57,790 nucleotides of DNA from Phycocordibacter sp964398865 (GCA_964398865.1 CAYNOO010000007.1:1-57790); one strand, 5' to 3'. Numbered from the stretch's first letter, positions 5,157 to 14,422 are shown. The notes: generated by a model from the letters alone, not told the origin. Numbers and translations are program-made.

Positions 5157-6794
5157 TTAGTAATCCATTCCCATACCGCCGCCTGGAGCGCCTTCTTTTT
5201 TCTCTTCTGGCTCATCGGCAATGGCAACTTCTGTTGTGAGCAAGATTGCTGCTGCAGAAACTGCGTGCTCAAGGCCGCCGCGAGTCACTTTGACAGGGTC
5301 AATGATTCCGGCCGCCATCATGTCAGGAACTACTTCGTCTTTTACCGCGTCATAGCCGGCAAAACCTTTCGCTTTCTTCACTGCCTCAACGATGACTTCC
5401 CCGCTTTCCTTGCCTGCATTCATCGCAATCTGCTTAAGCGGCTTCAACAAAGCTGAGAGAACGATGCGATAGCCTATCTCTTCTTCCTTGGACATATTCT
5501 TCCAGTCGGCTGAGCTTTCCGCTTTTGCTGCTGCTTTTACCAGCGCTGTACCGCCCCCAGGGACGATGCCTTCAGCGATGGCGGCTTTCGTTGCATTCAC
5601 TGCATCCTCAATTTTGTCTTTGAGGTATTTCATTTCGGTTTCCGTCGCAGCACCAACACGAATGACAGCAACGCCGCCCGACAACTTTGCGATGCGTTCC
5701 TCAATTTTCTCCTTATCGAATTTTGAATCAGTAATCTCAAGCTGCTTCTTCAGCGATGCTACGCGCACATCAATGGCAGACTTCTTTCCTTTACCGCCAA
5801 CAATTATCGTGGAGTCTTTCGTCGAAATAACTTTCTGCGCACGTCCTAAGACGGAGATGTCAGCCTTATCCAGGGTCATGCCTGTTTCTTCAGACACGAC
5901 TGTTGCGCCTACCGTTACAGCGATATCCTGCAATGTCTCCTTCTTCCTATCACCATAGCCTGGTGCTTTTACTGCAAGCACGTTGAATGCTCCTCGCAAT
6001 TTATTCAAAACAAACGTCGTCAACGCCTCGCCTTCTACATCGTCCGCGATGATGACAAGCTCTTTCTTGCCGGACTTCGCCACAGCTTCCAACACCGGAA
6101 AAATTTCCTGTATCGAGGCAATCTTTTTATCAGTGATGAGAATCGCTGCATCACGGTACTCCGCCTCCATTCTTTCAGGATTCGTAATCATGTAGTGAGA
6201 GATGTAGCCGCGGTCAAATTCCATACCCTCAACGATTTCTTTCTCAATGCCGAATGACTGTGATTCTTCAACGGTAACGACGCCGTTTTGTCCAACCTCC
6301 TTAATGACTTCAGCGATAGTCTTTCCAATCTCTTCTGATTCAGCTGAGATTGTCGCAACCTGTCTGATGTCCTTATCGCCAGAAATTGGTTTCGCGATAG
6401 CTTTCAAAGCCTTTACTGCAGCGTCTGCAGCACGCTCCATACCAGTGCGGATGCCCATAGCGTTCAAGCCCATGGCGGTATGCTTCATTCCCTCGTCAAC
6501 AAGCGCCTGGAACAAGACCACTGAAGTCGTCGTGCCGTCGCCCGCCATGTCGTTTGTCTTGTTGGCGACTTCTTTCACAATCTCAGCGCCCATGTTCTGG
6601 AATTTATCCTTGAGCGTGATTTCTTTCGCGATAGTTACGCCGTCGTTGGTCATGTGCGGACCACCGTAGCCTTTGTCCAAAATCACGTTGCGTCCGCGAG
6701 GACCTAGAGTGACTTTCACTGCCTTCGCCACGATATCGATGCCAGTCTTTACGGCATTGCGCGCATCTGCTTCAAAAAGAATCTTTTTTGCCAT
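5157..6794 (-). CDS. groEL: Chaperonin GroEL (60 kDa)
   Basis: A 545-residue cytosolic chaperonin subunit forming the double-ring folding chamber with GroES. It shows the canonical start (KKILFEADARNAVKTGID), the nucleotide-binding TLGPRGRNVILDK (28-40) and GDGTTTS near 85-91, the PGGGTAL block near 412, and the Gly-Met-rich C-terminal tail ending GGGMGMDY. Length matches the family. It lies 78 bases downstream of groES on the same strand, followed by a strong terminator. No CIRCE operator is visible upstream of the operon. Nothing is unusual in the sequence itself. Confidence 0.99.
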   Translation of the reverse strand: MAKKILFEADARNAVKTGIDIVAKAVKVTLGPRGRNVILDKGYGGPHMTNDGVTIAKEITLKDKFQNMGAEIVKEVANKTNDMAGDGTTTSVVLFQALVDEGMKHTAMGLNAMGIRTGMERAADAAVKALKAIAKPISGDKDIRQVATISAESEEIGKTIAEVIKEVGQNGVVTVEESQSFGIEKEIVEGMEFDRGYISHYMITNPERMEAEYRDAAILITDKKIASIQEIFPVLEAVAKSGKKELVIIADDVEGEALTTFVLNKLRGAFNVLAVKAPGYGDRKKETLQDIAVTVGATVVSEETGMTLDKADISVLGRAQKVISTKDSTIIVGGKGKKSAIDVRVASLKKQLEITDSKFDKEKIEERIAKLSGGVAVIRVGAATETEMKYLKDKIEDAVNATKAAIAEGIVPGGGTALVKAAAKAESSADWKNMSKEEEIGYRIVLSALLKPLKQIAMNAGKESGEVIVEAVKKAKGFAGYDAVKDEVVPDMMAAGIIDPVKVTRGGLEHAVSAAAILLTTEVAIADEPEEKKEGAPGGGMGMDY

Positions 6795-6872
6795 AGTTTT
6801 TTAGTGTGTAGTTGGTAGAAGACAGTTTGCAGTAGGACATTTCTGCCAACCGCATACTGCTTTCTGCATACT

Positions 6873-7226
6873 TTAATTAAGAATTGCTAAGATATTACTT
6901 TCATTAACGATAAAATACTCAATGCCATTCACCTTGACTTCGTCATAGCCGTATTTTGAGAACAAAACCTTGTCGCCAATCTTTACAGACACTGAAATGC
7001 GGCGTTCTCCGTCTTCGTCCCACTTACCAGGACCAACCGCGACGACTTTCCCTTGTTCAGGTTTTTCTTTCACGCTGTCAGGAATGATGATCCCAGAAAG
7101 GGTTCGGGTGCCAGCTTCTTCAGGAGAAAGAGGTTTGATAACTACGCGGTCATGAAGAGGTTGTACAGGAACTCCCGTAGCTATATGAACACTCTTCGCA
7201 GACGAATTCTTTTTCGTTTTAGCCAT
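6873..7226 (-). CDS. groES: Co-chaperonin GroES with N-terminal extension
   Basis: A 117-residue lid of the GroEL chamber. The conserved start QPLHDRVVIKPL begins at residue 22, so the protein carries a basic, serine-rich extension (KTKKNSSAKS) absent from the usual 95-residue GroES. The core is complete, with the mobile loop around EAGTRTLSGIIIPDS (37-51), VGPGKWDEDGER (64-75) and VLFSKYGYDEVKV (87-99). A strong promoter at 7271-7299 drives groES-groEL. A later start within the extension is possible, but no ATG is available just before the core. Confidence 0.97.
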   Translation of the reverse strand: MAKTKKNSSAKSVHIATGVPVQPLHDRVVIKPLSPEEAGTRTLSGIIIPDSVKEKPEQGKVVAVGPGKWDEDGERRISVSVKIGDKVLFSKYGYDEVKVNGIEYFIVNESNILAILN

Positions 7227-7270
7227 AATGCTGTTAGGTCGTTACAGTTATAAAATACCTATTGATATCC

Positions 7271-7299
7271 AGTATACGAACCTGGAAAGAGCGGGTCAA
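7271..7299 (-). promoter_or_regulatory. groES-groEL promoter
   Basis: TTGACC (7299-7294) and TATACT (7276-7271) on the minus strand are separated by 17 bases, a near-consensus sigma70 site. No inverted repeat of the CIRCE type lies between it and the ATG at 7226, so control by HrcA is not supported. Confidence 0.85.
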
Positions 7300-7361
7300 G
7301 TTTCCCAACATCCTGAGTTGCCTCTCAACGAGCAAGCATGCTATCCTTTTTGGTAGGCACT

Positions 7362-7592
7362 ATGGCTCTCATACACAGCCTCCTTCCGGGGGTACAAGTG
7401 ATTCTCTCAATACTTCTCATCGGAGCAATTCTCCTCCAACAGCGCGGGGCAGGCTTGGGAGGTGCCTTTGGCGACAGCACGCAAGAGAGTTTCTACACCA
7501 GACGTGGGGCAGAGCTTTTTCTTTTCCAAAGCTCAATCGTTCTATCGGTACTGTTTGCACTCTCCGCATTGCTTGCGCTCATTACGGCTTAA
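7362..7592 (+). CDS. secG: SecG, preprotein translocase subunit
   Basis: A 76-residue subunit of the SecYEG channel. Two hydrophobic segments (about 6-24 and 51-73) flank the cytosolic loop LLQQRGAGLGGAFGDSTQESFYTRRG, a close SecG signature. The ATG at 7362 gives the usual SecG length; an in-frame ATG at 7338 would add eight residues. It is the first gene of a plus-strand run and is followed 55 bases later by a secreted solute-binding protein, a plausible functional neighbour since that protein needs Sec export. Confidence 0.93.
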   Translation: MALIHSLLPGVQVILSILLIGAILLQQRGAGLGGAFGDSTQESFYTRRGAELFLFQSSIVLSVLFALSALLALITA

Positions 7593-7647
7593 GTTAGTAC
7601 TTTAAAGCGCCCTTAGGCGCCATTGAAGTCTCATTCTCTATCTACAA

Positions 7648-9396
7648 ATGGCATCCTTTCGAGCATTTCTACGTGCACTCATAAAGCCGCGAACATCGGG
7701 CACGCTTCGCAAACTTGAAGCGGCGTCCGTCGTATTGAAGCCGTTTGACTGGCTTGTTATTGCAATATTGGGCGGCGTAATGGCTTTTGCTACTGCCTCA
7801 ATGCTTGCCTCTATTTCGCTCGCTCTTGCGGTAGAAGTACCCGCACAAGGTGGCACGTATATTGAAGGTTTGGCTGAGTCCCCCCGTTTCATAAATCCTC
7901 TTCTCGCTATTTCTGATACTGATCGCGACCTTACTACGCTTGTCTTTTCAGGACTGCTGCGCGCAAACCCTGATGGCTCACTCGCCCCTGACCTCGCAAG
8001 CTCCTACGTCATAAGCGATGACAAGCTCACCTATACCTTCACCCTGAGCGACCGAGCGCGTTTCCACGATGGCACAGCAGTGACAGCAGATGATGTGGTA
8101 TTCACGGTGCAGGCGGCAGAAAGTCCTGACATCAAGAGTCCGCGCCGAGCTGATTGGGAAGGCGTGCAAGTAAAGGCTATCGATCCTAAGACTGTATCCT
8201 TCACACTCAACAGCCCCTACTCTCCATTTCTTGAAAACATGACATTAGGCATCCTGCCTAAGCATATCTGGCAGAATGTGACATCGGAAGAGTTTCCATT
8301 CAGCACCATAAATGCAAACCCTATAGGCTCTGGTCCCTACAAGGTGGAGAGCTTGAAGAGAAATAATTCTGGTATTCCCACTGAGTATCGTCTCGCGGCA
8401 GTTTCAGAGGGTACACGCATACCCTACATACAGCGATTCATTTTCAAGATATATGCAAATGCCGACGAGGTGAAAAGCGCCCTCAATAAGGGAGAGATAG
8501 ATGCGGCTCATTCAGTGGACACAAGCGGATTGGTTGGTTTGCATACGATACATGAGGCCATATTCGGTCGAGTGTTTAGCGTATTTTTCAATCAAAGCCA
8601 GAATAAGATATTCGCCGAGAAGGCAGTGAGGCAAGCCTTGGATGTGTCGGTTGACAAACAAGGTCTGGTGAGTACAGTGTTGGGAGGTCACGGCTCCGTA
8701 ATAGACGGACCACTTCCTCCTGATTCTGTTGGCAGCGCTCCTAGGGACGAACGCTCCAAAGAAACCCGAATCTCAGAGGGACAAGCAATCCTTGTGAAAG
8801 CTGGCTGGAAAGCTGGCGAAGACGGTGTTTTCACAAAAACTACGGGGAGTGGCACAAAGAAGCAGGTGACGAGACTTTCCTTCTCGCTCACAACTTCGAA
8901 CGTGCCGGAATTGAAGCAGAGCGCAGAAATGGTCGCCGAGGACTGGAGAAAGATGGGCGCGGAAGTAGAATTGAAGTTCTTTGACCAAAATGATTTGAAC
9001 GTTGGCGTCATCAGACCGCGCAAATATGATGCCTTACTCTTCGGACTCGTCATCGGTCGTGACTTGGATCTCTTTGCTTTCTGGCACTCGAGCCAGCGTA
9101 ATGACCCAGGACTCAATATCGCTCTCTACGCAAACGTTGATACCGACAAGAAGCTAGCGACACTCAGAACCCAAACAGATCCGTCGCTTCGACTCGAAAA
9201 GGCTCACGATGTTGCTGAAGACATCACCAACGATACTGCTGCTGTGTTTCTGTATACACCATACTTCGTATACGTAACACCCGCAGACCTCCAAGGCATG
9301 TCCATGAGCACAATTGGGACACCGAGTGACCGCTTCAATGCCGCAGACACTTGGTACCTGAAGACCGAACGTGTCTGGCCGATTTTCAGACAATAG
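7648..9396 (+). CDS. ABC-type peptide/solute-binding protein, family 5
   Basis: A 582-residue extracytoplasmic binding protein (SBP_bac_5, OppA/DppA-like) held by an N-terminal membrane anchor at about 34-56. Family landmarks are YIEGLAESPRFINPLLA (71-87), PDLASSYVISDDKLTYTFTL (113-132) and FHDGTAVTADDVVFTVQA (137-154). The anchor lacks a lipobox Cys. No permease or ATPase genes flank it, so its transporter must be encoded elsewhere or it acts as a stand-alone binder. Oligopeptide uptake would suit an auxotrophic cell; the ligand is inferred only from the family. Confidence 0.92.
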   Translation: MASFRAFLRALIKPRTSGTLRKLEAASVVLKPFDWLVIAILGGVMAFATASMLASISLALAVEVPAQGGTYIEGLAESPRFINPLLAISDTDRDLTTLVFSGLLRANPDGSLAPDLASSYVISDDKLTYTFTLSDRARFHDGTAVTADDVVFTVQAAESPDIKSPRRADWEGVQVKAIDPKTVSFTLNSPYSPFLENMTLGILPKHIWQNVTSEEFPFSTINANPIGSGPYKVESLKRNNSGIPTEYRLAAVSEGTRIPYIQRFIFKIYANADEVKSALNKGEIDAAHSVDTSGLVGLHTIHEAIFGRVFSVFFNQSQNKIFAEKAVRQALDVSVDKQGLVSTVLGGHGSVIDGPLPPDSVGSAPRDERSKETRISEGQAILVKAGWKAGEDGVFTKTTGSGTKKQVTRLSFSLTTSNVPELKQSAEMVAEDWRKMGAEVELKFFDQNDLNVGVIRPRKYDALLFGLVIGRDLDLFAFWHSSQRNDPGLNIALYANVDTDKKLATLRTQTDPSLRLEKAHDVAEDITNDTAAVFLYTPYFVYVTPADLQGMSMSTIGTPSDRFNAADTWYLKTERVWPIFRQ

Positions 9397-9476
9397 AAAT
9401 ATAATAGAAAAAATACTGACGGGCTCACATCACTTTATCTAAAGTTAAAAATTATTTAATACAAAATTTAAAAAAT

Positions 9477-11486
9477 ATGAATACACCACCTCGAGGCGCG
9501 AATCCGCAGCCCAATAGACCCTCACGCGGCATACAGCCTCGCACTGGTCGCGCACGCCCCTTTAACGCGCTTCCGGGCAGATCTGCTGGTCACCCGCCAC
9601 GATCTACAAATCCTGCAGGCAGACCTGCCTCTCCTGGTCGCGGTCCAAGACGCCCGCAAGGCGCGCACCCTGCTCACGGTGCGCGCAGACACTCGCGTCC
9701 TCGATCTAACTCGCGTCCTATGCGGGCAACTCCCCCGCCACGCGAAGCGGTATCGCGCGATATGAACGCGGTTGATCGCGTCATACTCCCACCTTTGAAT
9801 GAAGACACCATCCGCATCATTCCCTTAGGGGGTGTCGAGGAAGTCGGTCGCAACATGATTGTGTTCGAGCTCCCTCAAGGCATCATCATCTCGGACGTCG
9901 GCTTTCAGTTCGTTTCCGAAGAAGCGACACCAGGTGTGGACTATATTCTCCCTAACACCCGCTACCTCGAAGAAAATAAGGATAGAATTTTGGGCATCTT
10001 CATCACGCACGGTCACCTCGACCACATTGGAGGAATCCCCTACATCATCGACCGCATTGGCAACCCGCCAATTTATACGCAGTACCTCACTTCTCTGATG
10101 ATAAAGCGCCGGCAGGAAGAATTTCCTCATCTGGCAGAGATTAACCTAAAGGTAATTGAACCAGGAGGAAGCGTTTCAATAAGCCTGCCCGGAGGAGAAC
10201 CGGTAACCGTGAAAACATTCCCGGTTACTCATTCGATTCCGGACGCGATGGGTTTGTCAGTACAAACAAAGCACGGCAACATCGTCATTTCCGGCGACTT
10301 GCGCCTCGAACATGAAGACGGCATACCTACCCCCAAGGAAGATAAAACCTGGGGAGCACTTGGTCGCGATAAGAACCTTATCTTCATTGCAGACTCAACG
10401 AATGCAGAGCGGGATGGTTTCTCGATTCCTGAATCGCGCGTCTATACAACACTCGAAGACATCATCAAGTCAGTAAAAGGGCGTCTCATCATCGGCACCT
10501 TCTCTTCGCAGTTCGAGCGCATGATCCACATCATCAAAACGGCAGAGAATCTCGGTAAGAAGATAATCACCGAAGGCAGGTCAATCAAGACAAACATCGA
10601 GATAGCGCAGCGCGCCAACATCTTCACTCCGAAACCCGGAACTATGATTCGTGCAGAGGATATCAACGACTACCCCGCTGACCGTATTGTCATTATCGCG
10701 ACAGGCTCCCAGGGTGAGGACACTGCCGCGTTGATGCGCATCGCAACGAAAAAACACAAAAACATCACGTTCACTGAACGCGACACCATAATCCTCTCCT
10801 CTTCTGTCATTCCCGGAAATGAAGTGCGAGTGCAGAAGCTTAAAGACAATCTTTTGCGTCACAACGTCTCCCTAATCCACTATCGCTCTTCGGACGTGCA
10901 CTCGACAGGACACGGCAACACGGGAGAGCTCGTGTGGATGCGACAGAAAGTGAATCCAACATTCTTCATGCCGGCGTACGGATATTTCTCGATGCTCAAA
11001 TATCATGCGAACGCACAAATAGCCGCGGGATTCCCGAAAGATAATGTCGTCCTGTCTGACAACGGCAATGTCATTGAGATTGAGAACGGCACTACCATGA
11101 GAGTTCGCAAGGAAAAGGTTCCAGCAAACCCAATGATGGTAGACGGGTTCTCCATCGGCGACATGCAGGAGGTGGTCATACGCGATAGGCAATCATTAGC
11201 GCAAGATGGTATGTTTGTCATCATCGCTACAGTAAACTTGCGCACCGGCACACTGAAAAAATCACCCGACATCATCTCGCGCGGATTCGTATACCTAAGA
11301 GAATCTCAAGGGCTTCTCTCAGAAACCAGACTGCTCATCAAGAAGACAACGGAGGATCTGGCTGCCAACATGAATCCGGTTGACCTTGAATACATCAAAA
11401 CCAATCTGACCGACACCGTCGAACGTTACCTCTTCCAAAAAACATCGAAACGACCCATGGTCATACCCGTCCTGATAGGTGTGTAG
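9477..11486 (+). CDS. rnj: Ribonuclease J with disordered basic N-terminus
   Basis: A 669-residue metallo-beta-lactamase/beta-CASP ribonuclease acting in mRNA decay and rRNA maturation. The first 100 residues are a low-complexity R/P/G-rich tail, probably RNA-binding. The catalytic core starts at IRIIPLGGVEEVGRNM (112-127); the zinc motif HGHLDH is at 178-183, followed by PVTHSIPDAMG and SGDLRLEH, and the C-terminal ISRGFVYLRES belongs to the RNase J tail domain. The core is of normal length; the extension explains the extra size. Transcribed with, or after, the binding-protein gene, 80 bases downstream. Confidence 0.97.
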   Translation: MNTPPRGANPQPNRPSRGIQPRTGRARPFNALPGRSAGHPPRSTNPAGRPASPGRGPRRPQGAHPAHGARRHSRPRSNSRPMRATPPPREAVSRDMNAVDRVILPPLNEDTIRIIPLGGVEEVGRNMIVFELPQGIIISDVGFQFVSEEATPGVDYILPNTRYLEENKDRILGIFITHGHLDHIGGIPYIIDRIGNPPIYTQYLTSLMIKRRQEEFPHLAEINLKVIEPGGSVSISLPGGEPVTVKTFPVTHSIPDAMGLSVQTKHGNIVISGDLRLEHEDGIPTPKEDKTWGALGRDKNLIFIADSTNAERDGFSIPESRVYTTLEDIIKSVKGRLIIGTFSSQFERMIHIIKTAENLGKKIITEGRSIKTNIEIAQRANIFTPKPGTMIRAEDINDYPADRIVIIATGSQGEDTAALMRIATKKHKNITFTERDTIILSSSVIPGNEVRVQKLKDNLLRHNVSLIHYRSSDVHSTGHGNTGELVWMRQKVNPTFFMPAYGYFSMLKYHANAQIAAGFPKDNVVLSDNGNVIEIENGTTMRVRKEKVPANPMMVDGFSIGDMQEVVIRDRQSLAQDGMFVIIATVNLRTGTLKKSPDIISRGFVYLRESQGLLSETRLLIKKTTEDLAANMNPVDLEYIKTNLTDTVERYLFQKTSKRPMVIPVLIGV

Positions 11487-11574
11487 GTACAGAACCTCAA
11501 AAAAATAATTCAGTTCTTTCTAGGTTCAAAGTCCTCTTCGTGAGGGTTTAAGCTCTAACTCATATGCTTACGAT

Positions 11575-11751
11575 ATGAAACTCGGTGCACAAGAAAGATG
11601 GCGGGAACAGCTTCCACCATATTGCGAATTCCACTCGAGCGTATGGGCATCTCATGCGATTGAGCGCGACGGTCATATAACATATATCTGTGAGTTTTGC
11701 GCTTTGAAAAAATGGGATAAAGCGAAAGTAACAAAACTGCACCCGCAGTGA
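11575..11751 (+). CDS. Small Cys/His protein, 58 residues
   Basis: ATG at 11575 to TGA at 11749-11751. Two cysteine-centred blocks, YCEFH (16-20) and ICEFCALKKW (39-48), could bind one zinc ion. The protein is otherwise polar, with no membrane segment. It sits between RNase J and an MFS transporter on the same strand. A TATGCT hexamer ends 6 bases before the ATG, fitting the leaderless pattern of this window. Family unknown. Confidence 0.55.
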   Translation: MKLGAQERWREQLPPYCEFHSSVWASHAIERDGHITYICEFCALKKWDKAKVTKLHPQ

Positions 11752-11771
11752 TATGGTTTAATGCAGGGTAA

Positions 11772-12932
11772 ATGAAATATTTTTCAGGAAACGCCATCCA
11801 CGTTGCCAACTTCCTTCGTGCGATGGGCGTGTATCTTCCCTACCTCGTGTATTCCACGTTCCTTGCCACCTATATACCGGAATCTGCAGTCGGACTCATT
11901 TTCTCCATAGGATCCATACTTGCAGTCATTGCACTTCTCAGTGCTTCGCACCTGTTTCGCACATTCCGTACCCATCGTGTCCTCATAATCGCAGCATGTT
12001 TAGCTGCCTTCGCACTGATAGGTCTGTCCCTGAAACCTGAAATCCCTTTCGTCGTTGTTGTTCTGTTTATCGTCGCCTGGATTTCAGGATGGATCGTCGC
12101 ATTAGCTCTTGATGTCATTCTTGAAAAAATAGTAGATGGGAAAGAGGAGGCTACTGGGTCATCACGCGCTATTTTCTTAACCGCCTCGAGTGTTGCAGTT
12201 GCTATAGCATCGCTCATCATCTCAGGAGCACTTACAAACGGCGACTATTGGCGTGTATTCATCATCGGAGCGGGAGCGTTCTTGGGTTGCGCATATATAT
12301 CCTTCCGATTTTTCTCCGGCATCACCCATGTACAGCACACCAACATGAAAATGAAGGAGGCTGCTGCATTGATACTAAAAAACAAATCTCTCGCCGCTGT
12401 CATGGGAGCTCATTTCCTGCTTCAGTTTCTTTTTGTATGGAGCAATATTTATATTCCGCTCTATCTGCATAACCATGCAGGGCTTTCGTGGGCAGCGATT
12501 GGTGCAATCTTGGCGATTTCCATGACACCATACATCTTCTTTCAAGTACCCATTGGCTACCTGGCTGACAAGAAGTTAGGAGAGAAAGAATTCATCATCG
12601 CCGGCTTCGCTATTGCTGGTGCCGGCTTTATTGGCTTATCTCTAGCTCATGGTGCAGGACTAATCGCGCTCGCGCTTCTGGTTGTTAGCATCCACGTAGG
12701 CGGAGCACTTCTTGAAATCGCGACCGAAGCGTACTTCTTCAAAAAAGTACAGGCAAAAGATAGTGAAATTATAAGCGTATTTCGGATACTTCGTCAGTGC
12801 GCCACAATTTTAGGACCGGTGCTCGGAAGCATCATGCTCTTCTATACGCCTTTTGAATACTCATTCGCTGCCTTCGGAGCGATAATCCTCCTCGGCATTC
12901 CGCTTTCGTTTCGCATCAAAGACACTCTTTAG
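11772..12932 (+). CDS. MFS transporter
   Basis: A 386-residue integral membrane protein with about twelve hydrophobic segments in two halves, split by a charged loop near ITHVQHTNMKMKEAA (about 179-193). The loop between segments 2 and 3 (FRTFRTHR) and the GYLADKKLGEKE element in the second half are the usual MFS positions for charged motifs. Substrate cannot be read from sequence; no pathway genes neighbour it. The ATG is 9 bases after a TTTAAT hexamer at 11757-11762. It overlaps the convergent MutY-like gene by 4 bases at the 3' end. Confidence 0.88.
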   Translation: MKYFSGNAIHVANFLRAMGVYLPYLVYSTFLATYIPESAVGLIFSIGSILAVIALLSASHLFRTFRTHRVLIIAACLAAFALIGLSLKPEIPFVVVVLFIVAWISGWIVALALDVILEKIVDGKEEATGSSRAIFLTASSVAVAIASLIISGALTNGDYWRVFIIGAGAFLGCAYISFRFFSGITHVQHTNMKMKEAAALILKNKSLAAVMGAHFLLQFLFVWSNIYIPLYLHNHAGLSWAAIGAILAISMTPYIFFQVPIGYLADKKLGEKEFIIAGFAIAGAGFIGLSLAHGAGLIALALLVVSIHVGGALLEIATEAYFFKKVQAKDSEIISVFRILRQCATILGPVLGSIMLFYTPFEYSFAAFGAIILLGIPLSFRIKDTL

Positions 12933-13756
12933 GGGAGGCTTACAATTCCTTTTTTGATAACAATGAGGTCTTCTTTCGAAAGGGCTTTTATTTGAGATTT
13001 GATTCGCTCGACAGGAAAAGAAAGTTCCGCGACAAGCTTTGAGAGTGTCTGCGGCTGCGTCGCGAGTGTTCGAAGTAGTACGCCGCGCACTTCCCTGTTC
13101 GACCCCTTGAACGGTTTCTGTGTTACATGATGAGCGCTTTTTCTTGAAGGATTCGGAACAGACTTCTTTAAATAGCTTCCGTAGTCCATTAATCCCGCGT
13201 ACCATTCGCGCGGATTCTTCACATCCAGTGATTCACCCATATATGGGTGTAAATTTTTATCAGTCACCTTTCTTTTTGTTATTGGGAAGAAATGATGGAG
13301 AAAAACAGTGCGGATATTAGTTTCAATCAGAATTTCCGGTTCATTCCATGCAAATACCCGAACAGCTTTGGCAGTGTATGTCCCCACTCCAGGGAGCGCG
13401 ATGAGCTCATCATATAAGCGAGGAATCTTTCCTCTATGATTCGCCACGACAGCTTTTGCTGCACCGTAGAGCATTTTGGCACGGCGGTTGTATCCTAAGC
13501 CTTGCCATTCCCGCAGCACGTCGCCGAGAGACGATGCGGCAAGGGCGCGCGCGGTGGGAAATCTTTTCAGGAACAACTTGTATTTCGGAATCACCCTATC
13601 AACTTGGGTCTGCTGAAGCATTATCTCCGACACCAAAATCTTGTACGGATCTCTTGTCTTCCTCCACGGCAGAGTGTGGCGTCCATTTTTCTTATAAAAA
13701 GCTCGCACAAGGGAACGAAATGTACGAAGAGATTTAGAATCTAGCTTGGACGCCAT
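12929..13756 (-). CDS. MutY-like DNA glycosylase lacking the Fe-S cluster
   Basis: A 275-residue HhH-GPD base-excision enzyme. LPWRKTRDPYKILVSEIMLQQTQV (29-52) is the MutY signature with catalytic E44; the helix-hairpin-helix is LPGVGTYTA (121-129). The position of the second catalytic Asp of MutY is occupied by E145 in IETNIRTV. The four-cysteine [4Fe-4S] loop that normally follows is absent: the region MDYGSYLKKSVPNPSRKSAHH has no Cys, and the C-terminal NUDIX-like domain is replaced by about 50 residues resembling a winged helix. So adenine removal opposite 8-oxoG is probable but not certain. A TACAAT hexamer ends 8 bases before the ATG. Confidence 0.85.
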   Translation of the reverse strand: MASKLDSKSLRTFRSLVRAFYKKNGRHTLPWRKTRDPYKILVSEIMLQQTQVDRVIPKYKLFLKRFPTARALAASSLGDVLREWQGLGYNRRAKMLYGAAKAVVANHRGKIPRLYDELIALPGVGTYTAKAVRVFAWNEPEILIETNIRTVFLHHFFPITKRKVTDKNLHPYMGESLDVKNPREWYAGLMDYGSYLKKSVPNPSRKSAHHVTQKPFKGSNREVRGVLLRTLATQPQTLSKLVAELSFPVERIKSQIKALSKEDLIVIKKGIVSLP

Positions 13757-13782
13757 TTGCTCTTATTGTATATGCATATAAA

Positions 13783-13806
13783 AACGCCCTGAATTTTCAG
13801 GGCGTT
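13783..13806 (-). terminator. Terminator after the glycine-zipper genes
   Basis: AACGCCCTGAA pairs with TTCAGGGCGTT (13783-13793, 13796-13806) and is followed on the minus strand by a T-run. It ends the transcript of the gene at 13819. Confidence 0.85.
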
Positions 13807-13818
13807 GAAATAGGTAGC

Positions 13819-14088
13819 CTAGTGACCTTTCACTAGCCGCATCACACCATGTGTGCCCGTGCCCAGGGCAGCACCAACTCCAGCGCCAACTACCATACCT
13901 TTAGGAATATTTAAAACATCCAAAGTAGCAGCTCCAGCTAATCCTCCCACAAGTGCCCCAATCAGCCCGCCCAGCTTCACTTTAGATAAAAAACTAGAAA
14001 ACCCCGCTTTCTTTTCTAGACTATTTACAGATTCCGCCGCTAAAATAGCACGCCCGTTATTTTCTCCATGTTCATGTTCTGCACCCAT
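13819..14088 (-). CDS. Glycine-zipper membrane protein, 89 residues
   Basis: A polar, His/Glu-rich N-terminus (about 1-35) is followed by two GxxxG-rich hydrophobic segments, LGGLIGALVGGLAGAATL (39-56) and GMVVGAGVGAALGTGTHG (64-81), the glycine-zipper pattern of small membrane-inserting proteins. It is a paralogue of the next gene upstream: the same order of polar head and zipper, and similar use of AGVGA. It has its own promoter with the start codon 6 bases after the -10, hence a leaderless mRNA. Function unknown. Confidence 0.65.
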   Translation of the reverse strand: MGAEHEHGENNGRAILAAESVNSLEKKAGFSSFLSKVKLGGLIGALVGGLAGAATLDVLNIPKGMVVGAGVGAALGTGTHGVMRLVKGH

Positions 14089-14094
14089 GCTTTT

Positions 14095-14122
14095 ACTATA
14101 CTCTAATATAAACAGAAGTCAA
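14095..14122 (-). promoter_or_regulatory. Promoter of the glycine-zipper gene
   Basis: TTGACT (14122-14117) and TATAGT (14100-14095) on the minus strand have a 16-base spacer. Only 6 bases separate the -10 from the ATG at 14088, so transcription should begin at the start codon. Confidence 0.75.
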
Positions 14123-14128
14123 ATAAAC

Positions 14129-14422
14129 TTAAGCTGTTGGGGATTTTCTGGATAAACTCCAGGATTTATGTTTACTTGCAGCAGGCTTTACACCCAATAT
14201 GCCACCCACGCCCGCCGCTATTGCTACATAGGCTGGCTGGCCAGTGATTACTGCTGGTAGGGCCCCAACCCCAGCTCCTACTACAGCACCTGTAGCAATT
14301 TTCATTGCAGCATCCCAAATACCGGCACCAAATGCTAGTGCTGCCGTCCGTTTCTCACTTGAAAAATCCGTTGCCCGTTCAACCTCACCAAATGCTAGTC
14401 CGCCTTCATGCTGTTCACTCAT
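14129..14422 (-). CDS. Glycine-zipper membrane protein, 97 residues
   Basis: From the ATG at 14422 the protein opens MSEQHEGGLAFGEVE and carries two zipper segments, AMKIATGAVVGAGVGALPAV and YVAIAAGVGGILGV, then a basic tail (SKHKSWSLSRKS). An in-frame start at 14467 would add fifteen hydrophobic residues; the MSEQHEGG start is preferred because it resembles the polar head MGAEHEHGENNG of the paralogue at 13819. The two genes are a tandem duplication that has diverged. Function unknown; such proteins can be membrane-active. Confidence 0.6.
   Translation of the reverse strand: MSEQHEGGLAFGEVERATDFSSEKRTAALAFGAGIWDAAMKIATGAVVGAGVGALPAVITGQPAYVAIAAGVGGILGVKPAASKHKSWSLSRKSPTA

Noticed and set aside
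4898..5272. Extended 124-residue version of the zinc-ribbon gene
   Set aside because: The extension runs through the groEL terminator and the end of groEL in another frame, and contains the promoter at 5067-5095.
5488..6669. Long plus-strand ORFs across groEL
   Set aside because: Antisense shadows of a highly conserved gene; no promoter or coding bias of their own.
7227..7300. CIRCE operator upstream of groES
   Set aside because: Looked for the 9-base inverted repeat TTAGCACTC/GAGTGCTAA between promoter and ATG; not present.
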